Source: Thiomargarita sp. (lineage in GTDB: Bacteria > Pseudomonadota > Gammaproteobacteria > Beggiatoales > Beggiatoaceae). From it: a stretch of DNA of 33,921 bases. The translations under genes and the position numbers were made by a program. Location: assembly GCA_020726335.1 (NCBI GenBank), contig DYSU01000005.1, positions 1 through 33,921 on the forward strand. The letters are read 5' to 3'. Positions 7,941 through 18,541 of the stretch are shown piece after piece (the stretch's first letter is position 1; every line of letters starts with the position of its first letter). The notes under the pieces are model-generated. The model saw only the letters and a list, made by a program, of their open reading frames with translations. It was not told where the DNA came from and did not search any database.

Positions 7941-10349
7941 ATGCGTCACATTATCCCGCATCCAGTGATTTTTACCCTGATTTTACTTGTGGTATTGACT
8001 CAAAGCGTGTTCGCGGTTGGATTGGGGAATATTACTGTCAAATCTTATTTGAACGCACCATTACATGCAGAAATTAAACTGCATTCTATCCCTGCAAGTG
8101 ACCAACACAATATCAACGTGCAATTGGCCAGCGCACAAGCATTTGAACGCGCCAACCTCAAACGGCCTTTTGATTTATCGCAATTGATGTTCAGTATTTC
8201 TTACCCTTATACCGATAAAAGCCAAGCCTTGATCACCATCAGCAGCGCGCAACCGATTAAAGAACCCATTTTGAATTTTCTCTTGGAATTGACTTGGCCC
8301 AATGGCAAATCTTTGCGCGAATATGCGGTGTTGTTAGACCGTGCGCCTGTTGCTGAGGTGGCGACCAAAGCCAAATCCACTCAAGTTGCGGCAGTTGAGA
8401 CCACTTTACCTGAAGTTGCGCCCATCATTGCACCCATCAACGATAAACCCTTGTTAAGCACTAAAAAAGAGTTGCCCACCGTTCACAGCAAACCTGTGGC
8501 TGAAGAATTTGAACGGCAAACAGCAGACGCTGATAATAGCAATGAAATCAATGCGCTGGATTTTTTTGGTTCAGCCGAAACGGTGGTTTTAGACGGCGGA
8601 AAAGCGGCGGTCACGGCTTTGGTACCCAGCACAGAAATCATCACACGCCAAGATGGGGTCAAACAGCTTGTAAAAACAACGCCTAAACCCGTTGTTAAAC
8701 AAGCAAAAACGAAAGTGATTGAAAAAGAAACTGAAATTGCCCTCAAAAAACAACACATGGAAGACGCTTTGGCCAAAAAACAAAAATTGTTGCAAGAATT
8801 AGAGCAAAAATTGGCCAGCAAAAAAGTTGAATTGGACAAAACGCAACAACCTGCCATTGAGCCAAAAACAACCGCACCAGCAACCACGCCCGTTGCCAAA
8901 CCCACAGAGCTTGTAACCACTGTTGCCAAACCCGTGACTCCAGCAGAAAAACCTGTTATCGACAATAACGGCATAGCAACAGCTAAACCCCTCACAACCC
9001 AAGCTGTGATTGCACAACAGCCTGTGGCTGAACCCAACAAAACAGGGACAACCCAAACCAAGGCAAGCAACCAACCTTTGGCCGCGATTGAAAAACCCAA
9101 CATCGACGCTTTATTGCATCAACACGGTTTGGTGGATGATGTTATACCTGAAAAAAACATACCCAACGACAGCACGAAAGTAAAACCTGCGGTTATCGCC
9201 CATGCAGAACAAACAACGGTTGCACCCAAAGTTGCGCAACCTGCCCGCGAAGTCGCTACCCCTGAAAACACGGCCACAACCCAAGTTGTCAAAACAGAGC
9301 CTGAAAACAGCGCGCCCAGCATCAATCTGCCCAACAATGATTGGAGCAATACCGAGTCAGGTTTTTGGATGGGTTTGGGCGCAATCAGTATTTTATTGTT
9401 GGTCGGCATCAGTGGCTTTGTTCTCAACCGTCGCAATTTGAAAAACCAAAGCCAACAAGAGTTTGAACAGTTGTATAACAACACTGAAACCCCTCCTGTG
9501 GCCAAAGCTGAAGCACCAAAAGAACAGGTTGCTGTGACCAATGACAGCAAACCACGCAACCAAGACATTCCCGATGAAGAAGAATTGATTGGCGTATTGG
9601 AAGATGTCGATGTGTATTTGTCTTATGAGCGTTACCACGAAGCAAAAAATTTGATCAACGCCGCCTTGGATGAATACCCAGCAGAATACGAGTTTCATTT
9701 GAAACGGCTGGAAGTGGATGCGGCCACCTATGATTTTACCGCTTTGGTCGAACACGCCAAAATTTTACGCGAAGCGGTGGGCGGTAAAGGCGAGATTTGG
9801 ACTCAAGCATTGGCCTTAATCAGCGGTTTAGAACCCGCAGAAGCCCATAAAATCATGCAAACGCTGGGTTCCGCTGTAACCCAAAACAAAATTGAAACCG
9901 CCCCAAACGAAGCTGAAGTGAGCCGTAATTTAAGCGGTTACCAAAACTTGATTAAAGAAGCGGGTTTAGAGCTGGAAGATTTGGACGAATTGACCTTGCA
10001 ATCATTGGACAATGAAAAAAACAAACCACAGCAATCCGCAGTTGCACCCACCCAAGAGGTTGATACGATTGAAAAATATACTGATTTGGCTTTGGAATCT
10101 GAATTATTTGACACGGCGCAAGCCATCAAAACGGATAAAATCAAAGATGACTTTTCTCAAACCAATGAATTTTATTTAGATTTTGAACCTGATGCTGAAC
10201 AAACGCAAGACGCTCACTTAAGCCGCTCAGGCTTAGACAACCGTTTATTACACCAAAAAATAGTGGGCAATGATGACGTGAAATCTAAATTAAATCAAAC
10301 CAGTGAACTTTATTTAGATTTGGAAGAAGAACTTGACCACAAAAAATGA
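7941..10349 (+). CDS. FimV-like polar/peptidoglycan-associated membrane protein
   Basis: This 802-residue protein resembles FimV, the inner-membrane protein that in other gammaproteobacteria organises the cell pole and supports type IV pili. A signal peptide (about 1-25) is followed by the FimV N-terminal domain: VGLGNITVKSYLNAPLHAEI through WPNGKSLREYAVLLDRAP. A long periplasmic stretch rich in Lys, Pro, Thr and Ala follows, with a coiled coil around residues 255-300. A membrane segment lies at about 472-495, then an acidic cytoplasmic part with TPR-like helices (EDVDVYLSYERYHEAKNLI). I see no LysM motif and not the usual short TPR at the FimV C-terminus. Instead, two similar motifs, QTNEFYLDFEPD and QTSELYLDLEEE, close the protein. 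The ATG has AAAGGA about eight bases upstream. Confidence 0.85.
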   Translation: MRHIIPHPVIFTLILLVVLTQSVFAVGLGNITVKSYLNAPLHAEIKLHSIPASDQHNINVQLASAQAFERANLKRPFDLSQLMFSISYPYTDKSQALITISSAQPIKEPILNFLLELTWPNGKSLREYAVLLDRAPVAEVATKAKSTQVAAVETTLPEVAPIIAPINDKPLLSTKKELPTVHSKPVAEEFERQTADADNSNEINALDFFGSAETVVLDGGKAAVTALVPSTEIITRQDGVKQLVKTTPKPVVKQAKTKVIEKETEIALKKQHMEDALAKKQKLLQELEQKLASKKVELDKTQQPAIEPKTTAPATTPVAKPTELVTTVAKPVTPAEKPVIDNNGIATAKPLTTQAVIAQQPVAEPNKTGTTQTKASNQPLAAIEKPNIDALLHQHGLVDDVIPEKNIPNDSTKVKPAVIAHAEQTTVAPKVAQPAREVATPENTATTQVVKTEPENSAPSINLPNNDWSNTESGFWMGLGAISILLLVGISGFVLNRRNLKNQSQQEFEQLYNNTETPPVAKAEAPKEQVAVTNDSKPRNQDIPDEEELIGVLEDVDVYLSYERYHEAKNLINAALDEYPAEYEFHLKRLEVDAATYDFTALVEHAKILREAVGGKGEIWTQALALISGLEPAEAHKIMQTLGSAVTQNKIETAPNEAEVSRNLSGYQNLIKEAGLELEDLDELTLQSLDNEKNKPQQSAVAPTQEVDTIEKYTDLALESELFDTAQAIKTDKIKDDFSQTNEFYLDFEPDAEQTQDAHLSRSGLDNRLLHQKIVGNDDVKSKLNQTSELYLDLEEELDHKK

Positions 10350-10358
10350 TGCAAGTTA

Positions 10359-10706
10359 TTAAAAATTCAATAGTTCCACTTGCAACAACACCATTTCATT
10401 GCCGCTGATTAAAGTCGTGTGCCAATCGCCGCAATAAGGGCAAATCAATTTATTCGGTTGCGCCTCGGCTTCTTGTTGACATTGTTGGCAACGAACACGA
10501 ACGGGCAAGCGTTGAATGTGTAATTGCGCTTCTTGGGCAAGGCTGCCTGCGCTGGCAATCGGATAAGCATTTTGGAGTGCGTGCGTGTCTACCCCAGACA
10601 AGGCACCGATGCCCAACACAATTTTAGCCACCGCTTTGGCTTGATGTTGCGCCGCCAATTGTTCCACTTGCTCAAGCAAAGCTTGGCATAAGGCCAGTTC
10701 GTGCAT
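10359..10706 (-). CDS. hypA: hydrogenase nickel-insertion protein HypA
   Basis: HypA binds nickel and hands it, with HypB, to the hydrogenase large subunit. The 115-residue protein begins MHELALCQ; His2 and the N-terminus are the nickel ligands. A zinc site is formed by two CxxC pairs (Cys73/Cys76 and Cys89/Cys92). The length matches the family. The start is two bases after the hypC stop, so hypC-hypA form one unit. The 3' end converges on the fimV-like gene with only nine bases between stops. It has no obvious strong ribosome binding site and may rely on coupling with hypC. Confidence 0.95.
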   Translation of the reverse strand: MHELALCQALLEQVEQLAAQHQAKAVAKIVLGIGALSGVDTHALQNAYPIASAGSLAQEAQLHIQRLPVRVRCQQCQQEAEAQPNKLICPYCGDWHTTLISGNEMVLLQVELLNF

Positions 10707-10708
10707 GG

Positions 10709-10930
10709 TCAGCCTGCCAACATTTGATCATACAATTCCCACGCGGTTTGCGCCTGTTCTTCGCTGATGCGTTCAATCGCATAACCGACATGAACCACGA
10801 CAAAATCGCCCACAGCCAAACTTTCATCTTGTAACATAAACAAACTCACTTCGCGCCCCACGCCTTTGGCTAGGCAATAAGCATTAAAGCCCTCTATGCG
10901 TTTGATTTGCATTGGAATTCCTAAACACAT
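10709..10930 (-). CDS. hypC: hydrogenase maturation chaperone HypC
   Basis: HypC is the small chaperone that with HypD carries the Fe(CN)2CO unit to the hydrogenase precursor. The 73-residue protein starts MCLGIPMQI; Cys2 is the functional cysteine exposed after Met removal. A second mark is FVVVHVGYAIERI, with the conserved His47. An upstream in-frame start at 10999 would bury the essential N-terminal Cys and is rejected. AGGATGTGGA precedes the ATG at 10930. The gene is divergent from pdxA across a 100-base spacer. Confidence 0.95.
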   Translation of the reverse strand: MCLGIPMQIKRIEGFNAYCLAKGVGREVSLFMLQDESLAVGDFVVVHVGYAIERISEEQAQTAWELYDQMLAG

Positions 10931-11030
10931 GATTGTCCACATCCTAAAAAAATAAAAGAAAACGGCTTTTGTGTCAGAATACCATTTGTTGAAAAACATT
11001 CACAGCCACAAAAAACTTAAGGAGTTGATT

Positions 11031-12029
11031 TTGCCGATTCGTATTGCGCTGACCACAGGCGAACCTGCGGGCATCGGGGTTGATATTGTATTGATGTTGG
11101 CCAGCAAACATGATTTTCCATTTGATTTATGGGTGTTTGCTGACCCTGATGTATTGGCAGAGCGCGCCACCCAATTGGGTTTAAGCCTCAACCTTTTGAT
11201 TGGAAAAGATTTTGTCCGCAGTTTACACCAAGCAGGGCAATTGAAGGTTTACCCATTGAAAGTCAAACAAAAAGTGGTGGCGGGACAATTGAATGTCGCC
11301 AATGCCGATTATGTGTTGGCTTGTTTGCGCCAAGCCGTGGCTGAAATTCAAGCAGGTCGTGCCGATGCGTTGGTGACCGCGCCCGTGCATAAAGGCATTA
11401 TCAATCAAGCGGGGGTGGCGTTCAGTGGCCACACCGAATTTTTGGCTGAGTTGACTGGCACGCCGAAAGTGGTGATGATGCTGGCCACCGAACAATTGCG
11501 CGTGGCGTTGGCCACCACCCATTTGCCCTTGTCCAAAGTGAGCCAAGCCATCACAGCCCCCCATTTAGAATCCGTGATTCGCATTCTTGACCGTGAATTG
11601 CACCGCTTGTTTCATCTGGCAAAGCCGCGTATTTTGCTTTGTGGGCTGAATCCGCACGCGGGCGAAGACGGGGCATTGGGACGCGAAGAAATTGAGGTGA
11701 TGTTGCCTGTGGTCGAAAAATTACGCGCTGAAGGCTTTGCGCTCACCCATCCCGTGTCGGCAGATACGGCATTCACTGCCCAAAGTTTAGCGCAAGCGGA
11801 TGTGGTGTTGGCCATGTATCATGACCAAGGCTTGCCTGTGTTGAAACACCAAGGCTTTGGCCAAGCGGTCAACATCACGTTGGGCTTGCCTTTGATTCGC
11901 ATTTCAGTTGACCACGGCACGGCTTTGCCGCTGGCAGGCACAGGACAGGCCAACACCCACAGTTTGGCTTATGCGTTGCAGGTCGCCTTTGATTGTGTGG
12001 GAATAAAAATTACGCAACAGGTGTTATAA
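11031..12029 (+). CDS. pdxA: 4-hydroxythreonine-4-phosphate dehydrogenase
   Basis: PdxA oxidises 4-phosphohydroxy-L-threonine in the DXP-dependent pathway to pyridoxal 5'-phosphate. The 332-residue protein has TTGEPAGIG at the N-terminus and the three metal-binding histidines: His134 in SGHTEF, His209 in NPHAGEDGALG and His264 in MYHDQGLPVLK. The start is a TTG at 11031, with a perfect AAGGAG at 11019-11024 six bases before it. This gives MPIRIALTTGEPAGIG, as in relatives. The in-frame ATG at 10971 would add 20 residues and has no ribosome binding site. The usual companion ksgA (rsmA) does not follow. Confidence 0.95.
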   Translation: MPIRIALTTGEPAGIGVDIVLMLASKHDFPFDLWVFADPDVLAERATQLGLSLNLLIGKDFVRSLHQAGQLKVYPLKVKQKVVAGQLNVANADYVLACLRQAVAEIQAGRADALVTAPVHKGIINQAGVAFSGHTEFLAELTGTPKVVMMLATEQLRVALATTHLPLSKVSQAITAPHLESVIRILDRELHRLFHLAKPRILLCGLNPHAGEDGALGREEIEVMLPVVEKLRAEGFALTHPVSADTAFTAQSLAQADVVLAMYHDQGLPVLKHQGFGQAVNITLGLPLIRISVDHGTALPLAGTGQANTHSLAYALQVAFDCVGIKITQQVL

Positions 12030-12030
12030 T
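12022..12030 (+). promoter_or_regulatory. extended -10 promoter at the pdxA end
   Basis: TGtTATAAT is a perfect extended -10 element overlapping the pdxA stop codon. No good -35 box is present. It could drive the TPR-bioH-DUF1451 group with a leader of about 75 bases. Confidence 0.45.
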
Positions 12031-12072
12031 GCCCATTTAAAAGAAGGTTCTTCAAAACTCAAATGCAAATAC

Positions 12073-12081
12073 TGCTAAAAT
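12073..12081 (+). promoter_or_regulatory. second extended -10 candidate before the TPR gene
   Basis: TGcTAAAAT lies 30 bases before the ATG at 12111. It would give a leader of about 23 bases containing the AGGAG site at 12101-12105. No -35 box is evident. Confidence 0.4.
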
Positions 12082-12110
12082 AAGGCGTAGGGCAATAACG
12101 AGGAGTCTCT

Positions 12111-12536
12111 ATGCAAAACAACACAATGATCAACCGCTTATGCGGGGTGTTTTTTATGCTCATTTTGGCCTTGGCTACGCCAATCATCGCCCACGCAGAA
12201 AATTCGCAAGCGTCTTTGGCGGTGGAAAAGTTGTTGTTGGATGCCAAAAGCCAATATGACAACAAACAATATGAAAAAGCGGCGGCTTTATTGGAGCGCG
12301 CTTTGCGCATCGCACCCAACAATCCTGTGTTATGGCATAATTTGGGGGGTGTTCGTTTGCAACAAGAAGATTGGGAACGTGCGGCCAGCTTGGCGGCCAA
12401 ATCCAATTCCTTTTCACCGCAAGACCGTTCTTTGCGAGTGAGAAATTGGATATTGATTTCATTGGCTTGTAAAGGAATGAATGACACCGCTTGCATGAAT
12501 GAAGCGCAAAAACGGGCGTTATCGCTCGCCCATTAA
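12111..12536 (+). CDS. exported tetratricopeptide-repeat protein
   Basis: This 141-residue protein has a signal peptide (MLILALATPIIAHA ends at about residue 29) and a short TPR region of about two repeats. SQYDNKQYEKAAALLERALRI is followed by NPVLWHNLGGVRLQQEDWERA. It should be a small periplasmic protein that binds other proteins. Three cysteines are present, one in the signal peptide and two near the C-terminus, which may form a disulfide. AGGAG lies five bases before the ATG. bioH follows after three bases. Similar small TPR proteins of unknown role occur in many gammaproteobacteria, and no specific partner can be named. Confidence 0.8.
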   Translation: MQNNTMINRLCGVFFMLILALATPIIAHAENSQASLAVEKLLLDAKSQYDNKQYEKAAALLERALRIAPNNPVLWHNLGGVRLQQEDWERAASLAAKSNSFSPQDRSLRVRNWILISLACKGMNDTACMNEAQKRALSLAH

Positions 12537-12539
12537 GCC

Positions 12540-13316
12540 ATGTTAGCCTATCATTGCACAGGTCAAGGCTTGCCTGTGGTTTTACTCCACGGTTGGGGTT
12601 TTTGGGGGGGCATTTGGTCAGAAGTTCAAGCCGAACTGGCCAAAGATTGTCAAGTTTTCAGTGTCGATTTGCCCGGCTATGGTCAATCTGAAGCCATGGC
12701 TGATTATTCGCTGACCCACCTTGCCCGTCTGTTGGTGACTCAATTGCCGTTGAACCAGCCTGCGCTTTGGCTGGGTTGGTCGTTGGGCGGTTTGCTGGCC
12801 TTGGCAGTGGCGCGTGATTATCCCGCACATTGTCGCGCTTTGCTGTTGGTTGCGTCCACGCCCTGTTTTGTGCAACGTGAGGATTGGCCGCACGCAGTGC
12901 CTTTGCCCGTTCTGGATGCTTTTGGCCAACAGGTGAAACAAAACCACCCCGCCAGTTTAAACCGCTTTTTAACCTTGCAGGTGCAAGGCAGTCTGTGTGC
13001 GCAACAACAATTGCGCTCATTGCGCCAACAATTTAAACAACAGCCCACACCTGCGCTAACGACCTTGCAAGCAGGCTTAGATTTGTTAAAATACAGTGAT
13101 TTACGGCAAACAATGCTGAATTTTGACCAAGACATTGGTCTGTTTTTGGGTGAACGTGATACTTTAATTCCCAAAGAGTTGGCAGAGGTTTATCAAAACC
13201 TGCCCAACGTCACCCGCCACTGCATCAAAGGCGCAGGCCATATACCGTTTTTATCCCATCAAACGGTGTTTTTAACTTTATTAAAAACCTATTTAACCAC
13301 AAGAAATACACCATGA
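12540..13316 (+). CDS. bioH: pimeloyl-[ACP] methyl ester carboxylesterase
   Basis: BioH cleaves pimeloyl-ACP methyl ester, ending the BioC-BioH route to the pimelate part of biotin. The 258-residue alpha/beta hydrolase has the oxyanion segment LLHGWGFWG, the nucleophile elbow GWSLGG (Ser81), the acid Asp207 in GERDTLIP and His234 in GAGHIPFLSH. These spacings are those of BioH. No bioC or bioF is in the window. The gene is three bases behind the TPR gene without a clear ribosome binding site, and overlaps the following gene by ATGA. Another esterase of the same fold is possible, but the motifs favour BioH. Confidence 0.85.
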   Translation: MLAYHCTGQGLPVVLLHGWGFWGGIWSEVQAELAKDCQVFSVDLPGYGQSEAMADYSLTHLARLLVTQLPLNQPALWLGWSLGGLLALAVARDYPAHCRALLLVASTPCFVQREDWPHAVPLPVLDAFGQQVKQNHPASLNRFLTLQVQGSLCAQQQLRSLRQQFKQQPTPALTTLQAGLDLLKYSDLRQTMLNFDQDIGLFLGERDTLIPKELAEVYQNLPNVTRHCIKGAGHIPFLSHQTVFLTLLKTYLTTRNTP

Positions 13317-13813
13317 GCGAACAACACCCTGACAAAAAAGCCTACGACACCATGTTAGGCCGCATGAAAGCCGCTTTAGAGCAAAGTGAAACCTTGCACG
13401 ATTTGACGCATTATATTGATCATGCGCGTGAAAAAGCAGTTGAATTAGAAGAACTTAGCCGTGAAGAAGCAGAACGTATCGGTGATTATTTGCGCCGTGA
13501 TATTGAAGATGCGGCCCATTATCTCAACGAAACGGGCAAAGAACTGGCGGATTGGTTTCAGTTTGATTTAACCCAAATTGAAGATAATTTTTTCAGTTTA
13601 TTCAGCAACATGGTTGATAACACCCGCGAGAGTTTACAACAGTTTGCCCAACAAGCCCAAGAGGCCACCGTGTGGTACACAGGTGAAACCATGGGTGCAG
13701 GCACGTTGCGTTGTCAACAATGCGGTGAAATTTTGCATTTTGCGCAAACCGCCTGCATTCCACCTTGCCCCAACTGCCAAGCCACCACGTTTGACAAACA
13801 ATGGGAAGAGTGA
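13313..13813 (+). CDS. DUF1451 (YbeL-like) zinc-ribbon protein
   Basis: This 166-residue soluble protein belongs to the DUF1451 family, which includes E. coli YbeL; the function is unknown. Residues 1-110 form an acidic helical region with long amphipathic helices. The C-terminus holds YTGETMGAGTLRCQQCGEIL and CPNC, giving two CxxC pairs for one zinc ion. The start overlaps the bioH stop (ATGA). The 3' end faces rpoH across 28 bases with a small hairpin. Confidence 0.85.
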   Translation: MSEQHPDKKAYDTMLGRMKAALEQSETLHDLTHYIDHAREKAVELEELSREEAERIGDYLRRDIEDAAHYLNETGKELADWFQFDLTQIEDNFFSLFSNMVDNTRESLQQFAQQAQEATVWYTGETMGAGTLRCQQCGEILHFAQTACIPPCPNCQATTFDKQWEE

Positions 13814-13818
13814 GCTTG

Positions 13819-13836
13819 TCCCCGTTTGCAAGGGGA
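13819..13836. terminator. possible small terminator between converging genes
   Basis: TCCCC (13819-13823) pairs with GGGGA (13832-13836) in the 28-base space between the DUF1451 gene and rpoH. The stem is only five pairs and the T-run is short, so the terminator role is tentative. Confidence 0.35.
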
Positions 13837-13841
13837 AGGTT

Positions 13842-14714
13842 TTAAGCGTTGAAAACCGCCAAGTTTTGTTTGAGTTTTTTCAGCGCGTTTTGTTCAATTT
13901 GGCGAATACGCTCAGCCGAAACTTGGTAAGTATTTGATAATTCTTGTAAAGTCGCTTTTTTATCGTCCAACCAACGGTGTTGTAAAATGCGTTGGCTGCG
14001 TTCATCCAATTGATTTAACGCCTGATATAAGCGATTTTTGCTGTGTTCATCCCATTCCAGTTGCTCGGCCAACATTTCGGGGTTGTCATCGGTTTGCAAA
14101 TAAGTGACGGGCGATAACGTGTCTTCATCATCATTGTTGTCCGCAGGATAATCAAAACCCAAATCGTGGGCGGTCAAGCGCGATTCCATTTCATACACGT
14201 CTTTGAGTTTAACGCCCAAATCTTCAGCAATGTCTTGGGCTTCGCTTTCACTCAACCATTGGGCGGTTTTTTTTCGGGCGCGCAAATTAAAAAACAGTTT
14301 GCGCTGGGCTTTGGTGGTCGCCACTTTGACAATCCGCCAGTTGCGCAAAATATATTCATGAATTTCGGCGCGAATCCAATGCACCGCAAATGACACCAAA
14401 CGCACACCCCGTTCAGGGTCAAAGCGTTTAACCGCCTTCATTAAACCGATGTTGCCTTCTTGAATCAAATCTGCATGAGGCAAACCATAGCCACGATAAG
14501 TGTAGGCAATGTGTACAACAAAACGTAAATGTGACAAGATAAGTCGGCGCGCCGCATCAACATCATTGTCATGTTGTAGTTTTTTCGCCAAGGCTTGCTC
14601 TTCTTCTACGCTCAACAAGGCGACCGTTTTCAAGTTTTGGATATAGCTGTCCAAATTTTGACCCGGCATGAGTGCAGAAAGGGCTTGTTCGGTTTTTATT
14701 GGGTTTGCTTGCAT
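13842..14714 (-). CDS. rpoH: RNA polymerase heat-shock sigma factor sigma32
   Basis: RpoH directs RNA polymerase to heat-shock promoters. The 290-residue protein has region 2 ([44 protein letters not shown]), the RpoH-specific box [12 protein letters not shown], and region 4 with the helix-turn-helix [20 protein letters not shown]. The ATG at 14714 ([10 protein letters not shown]) has AGGAG eight bases upstream. A longer reading from 14783 starts upstream of the predicted transcript. The usual ftsE-ftsX neighbours are absent here. A near-consensus housekeeping promoter sits just upstream, so basal expression should be substantial. I do not see the sigmaE-type promoter known in E. coli. Confidence 0.95.
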   Translation of the reverse strand: MQANPIKTEQALSALMPGQNLDSYIQNLKTVALLSVEEEQALAKKLQHDNDVDAARRLILSHLRFVVHIAYTYRGYGLPHADLIQEGNIGLMKAVKRFDPERGVRLVSFAVHWIRAEIHEYILRNWRIVKVATTKAQRKLFFNLRARKKTAQWLSESEAQDIAEDLGVKLKDVYEMESRLTAHDLGFDYPADNNDDEDTLSPVTYLQTDDNPEMLAEQLEWDEHSKNRLYQALNQLDERSQRILQHRWLDDKKATLQELSNTYQVSAERIRQIEQNALKKLKQNLAVFNA

Positions 14715-14755
14715 AATCCTTCTCCTAAAAGAGGGTGATGACTCAACATAAACCC

Positions 14756-14783
14756 AGTATAACAGTCGGGTATTTTCTGTCAA
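14756..14783 (-). promoter_or_regulatory. near-consensus sigma70 promoter of rpoH
   Basis: On the minus strand a perfect TTGACA (14778-14783) is followed after 16 bases by TATACT (14756-14761). TGt directly before it makes an extended -10. Transcription should start near 14749, giving a leader of about 35 bases that includes the AGGAG site. Confidence 0.8.
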
Positions 14784-14804
14784 GCGTTATATCAGGGAAA
14801 AATT

Positions 14805-17149
<2,345 letters not shown>

Positions 17150-17171
<22 letters not shown>

Positions 17172-18535
17172 TGGTATTTGGCCAAATCGGTTTCAGACAC
17201 CCGTGACAACAGCGTTGCAGGCAAGGCAGACAATAAATCCCATGCGATGTTCAGTGTTTCAAAAATAGAGCGTTCTTGGCTTTCATCTTGGTTGATGAAA
17301 TGTTGTTCAAAATCGCGGGCAAAAGCCAAAAAACGGTTGTCAATGGCGGATAAATCTTCCGCCCCGATGATGGACGCGAGGTTGCGCACTTCCGACGCTT
17401 TGGCATAAGTGGCATAAAGCTGATTGGCCACGCGCAAATGGTCATCGCGGGTATCATTTTTGCCCACGCCGTCTTTCATCAAACGCGACAACGACGGTGA
17501 AATATTGATGGGCGGATAAATGCCTTGGCTGTGCAATTCACGCGACAACACAATCTGGCCTTCGGTGATATAGCCTGTTAAATCAGGAATCGGGTGGGTG
17601 ATGTCGTCCGATGGCATACTGACCACGGGCATCAGGGTGATTGAGCCGTGGCGGTTTTTAATTCGACCTGCGCGTTCATACAAACTGGCCAAATCAGAAT
17701 ACAAATAGCCGGGATAACCTTTGCGGGCAGGCACATCGCCTTTGGCGGTGGCGATTTCGCGCAGGGCTTCGGCATAATGGGTCATGTCGGTCAAAATCAC
17801 CAAGACATGGCGGTCTTGGTCAAAAGCCAGATATTCGGCCACGGTCAACGCGGTGCGCGGTAAAATCAAGCGTTCTAAGGTTGGGTCATCGGCTTGATTG
17901 ATGAACATCACCACATTGCCCAACACGCCGTTGGCTTCAAAATTTTTGTGAAAAAACAGCGCGTCGCTGTACGAAACGCCCATGGCGGCGAAGACAATCG
18001 CAAAATCGCTTTCTTCATTCAACAGCTTGGCTTGGCGAACAATTTGTGCCAATAAACGGTTGTGCGGCAAACCTGAACCCGAAAAAATCGGTAATTTTTG
18101 GCCGCGCACCAACGAATTTAAACCATCAATTGCGGCCATACCCGTTTGAATAAATTCTTTGGGATAGGCACGGGCGGCAGGATTGATGACCGAGCCGTTA
18201 ATGTTGCGTTTGAGGGTGGAGACAATCGGCGGGCGGGCATCACGCGGTTGGCCTAAACCATTGAACACCCGCCCCAGCATGTCGATGGACAAGCTGACGC
18301 TGAACGGTGTTTGTAAAAACCGTACCCAAGTGCGTTCTAAATCTAAATCATCTGTGCCTTCAAGCACTTGGATAATGATCACGTCGTTGGCCGTTTGCAC
18401 CACTTGGCCGTTGCGCTTTTGATTGCGATGGTTGGTGATGATGACTTGATCGCCATAGGCCACGCCTTCAATGTTGCGCATGAACAGCAAACCACCTTGG
18501 GCGGCTGCGGCACGGCGGTATTCGATTTGTTTCAT
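17150..18535 (-). CDS. atpB: V-type ATP synthase/ATPase subunit B (lone)
   Basis: This is the non-catalytic B subunit of a V/A-type rotary ATPase, which alternates with A in the A3B3 head. The 461-residue protein has the B-type signatures AIDGLNSLVRGQKLPIFSG followed by SGLPHNRLLAQI, where a catalytic subunit would have a P-loop. VFAAMGVSY, ILTDMTHYAEALREI and PGYLYSDLASLYERAGR are also typical. The length is normal and no key region is missing. The ATG at 18535 is six bases behind the damX-like stop, and a TTG at 18541 is also possible. No A, D, E, I or K subunit gene adjoins it; the neighbours are damX-like and pgeF. The symbol follows V-type usage and must not be confused with F0 subunit a. 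Confidence 0.9.
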
Positions 18536-18541
18536 ATGCAA

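Noticed and set aside
8483-9103. 206-codon open frame on the minus strand
   Set aside because: It mirrors the Lys/Pro/Thr-rich part of the fimV-like gene; its Ser/Cys/Val-rich product has no recognisable domain.
10971-11030. ATG-initiated N-terminal extension of pdxA
   Set aside because: There is no ribosome binding site at 10971, while TTG at 11031 has a perfect AAGGAG and gives the family N-terminus.
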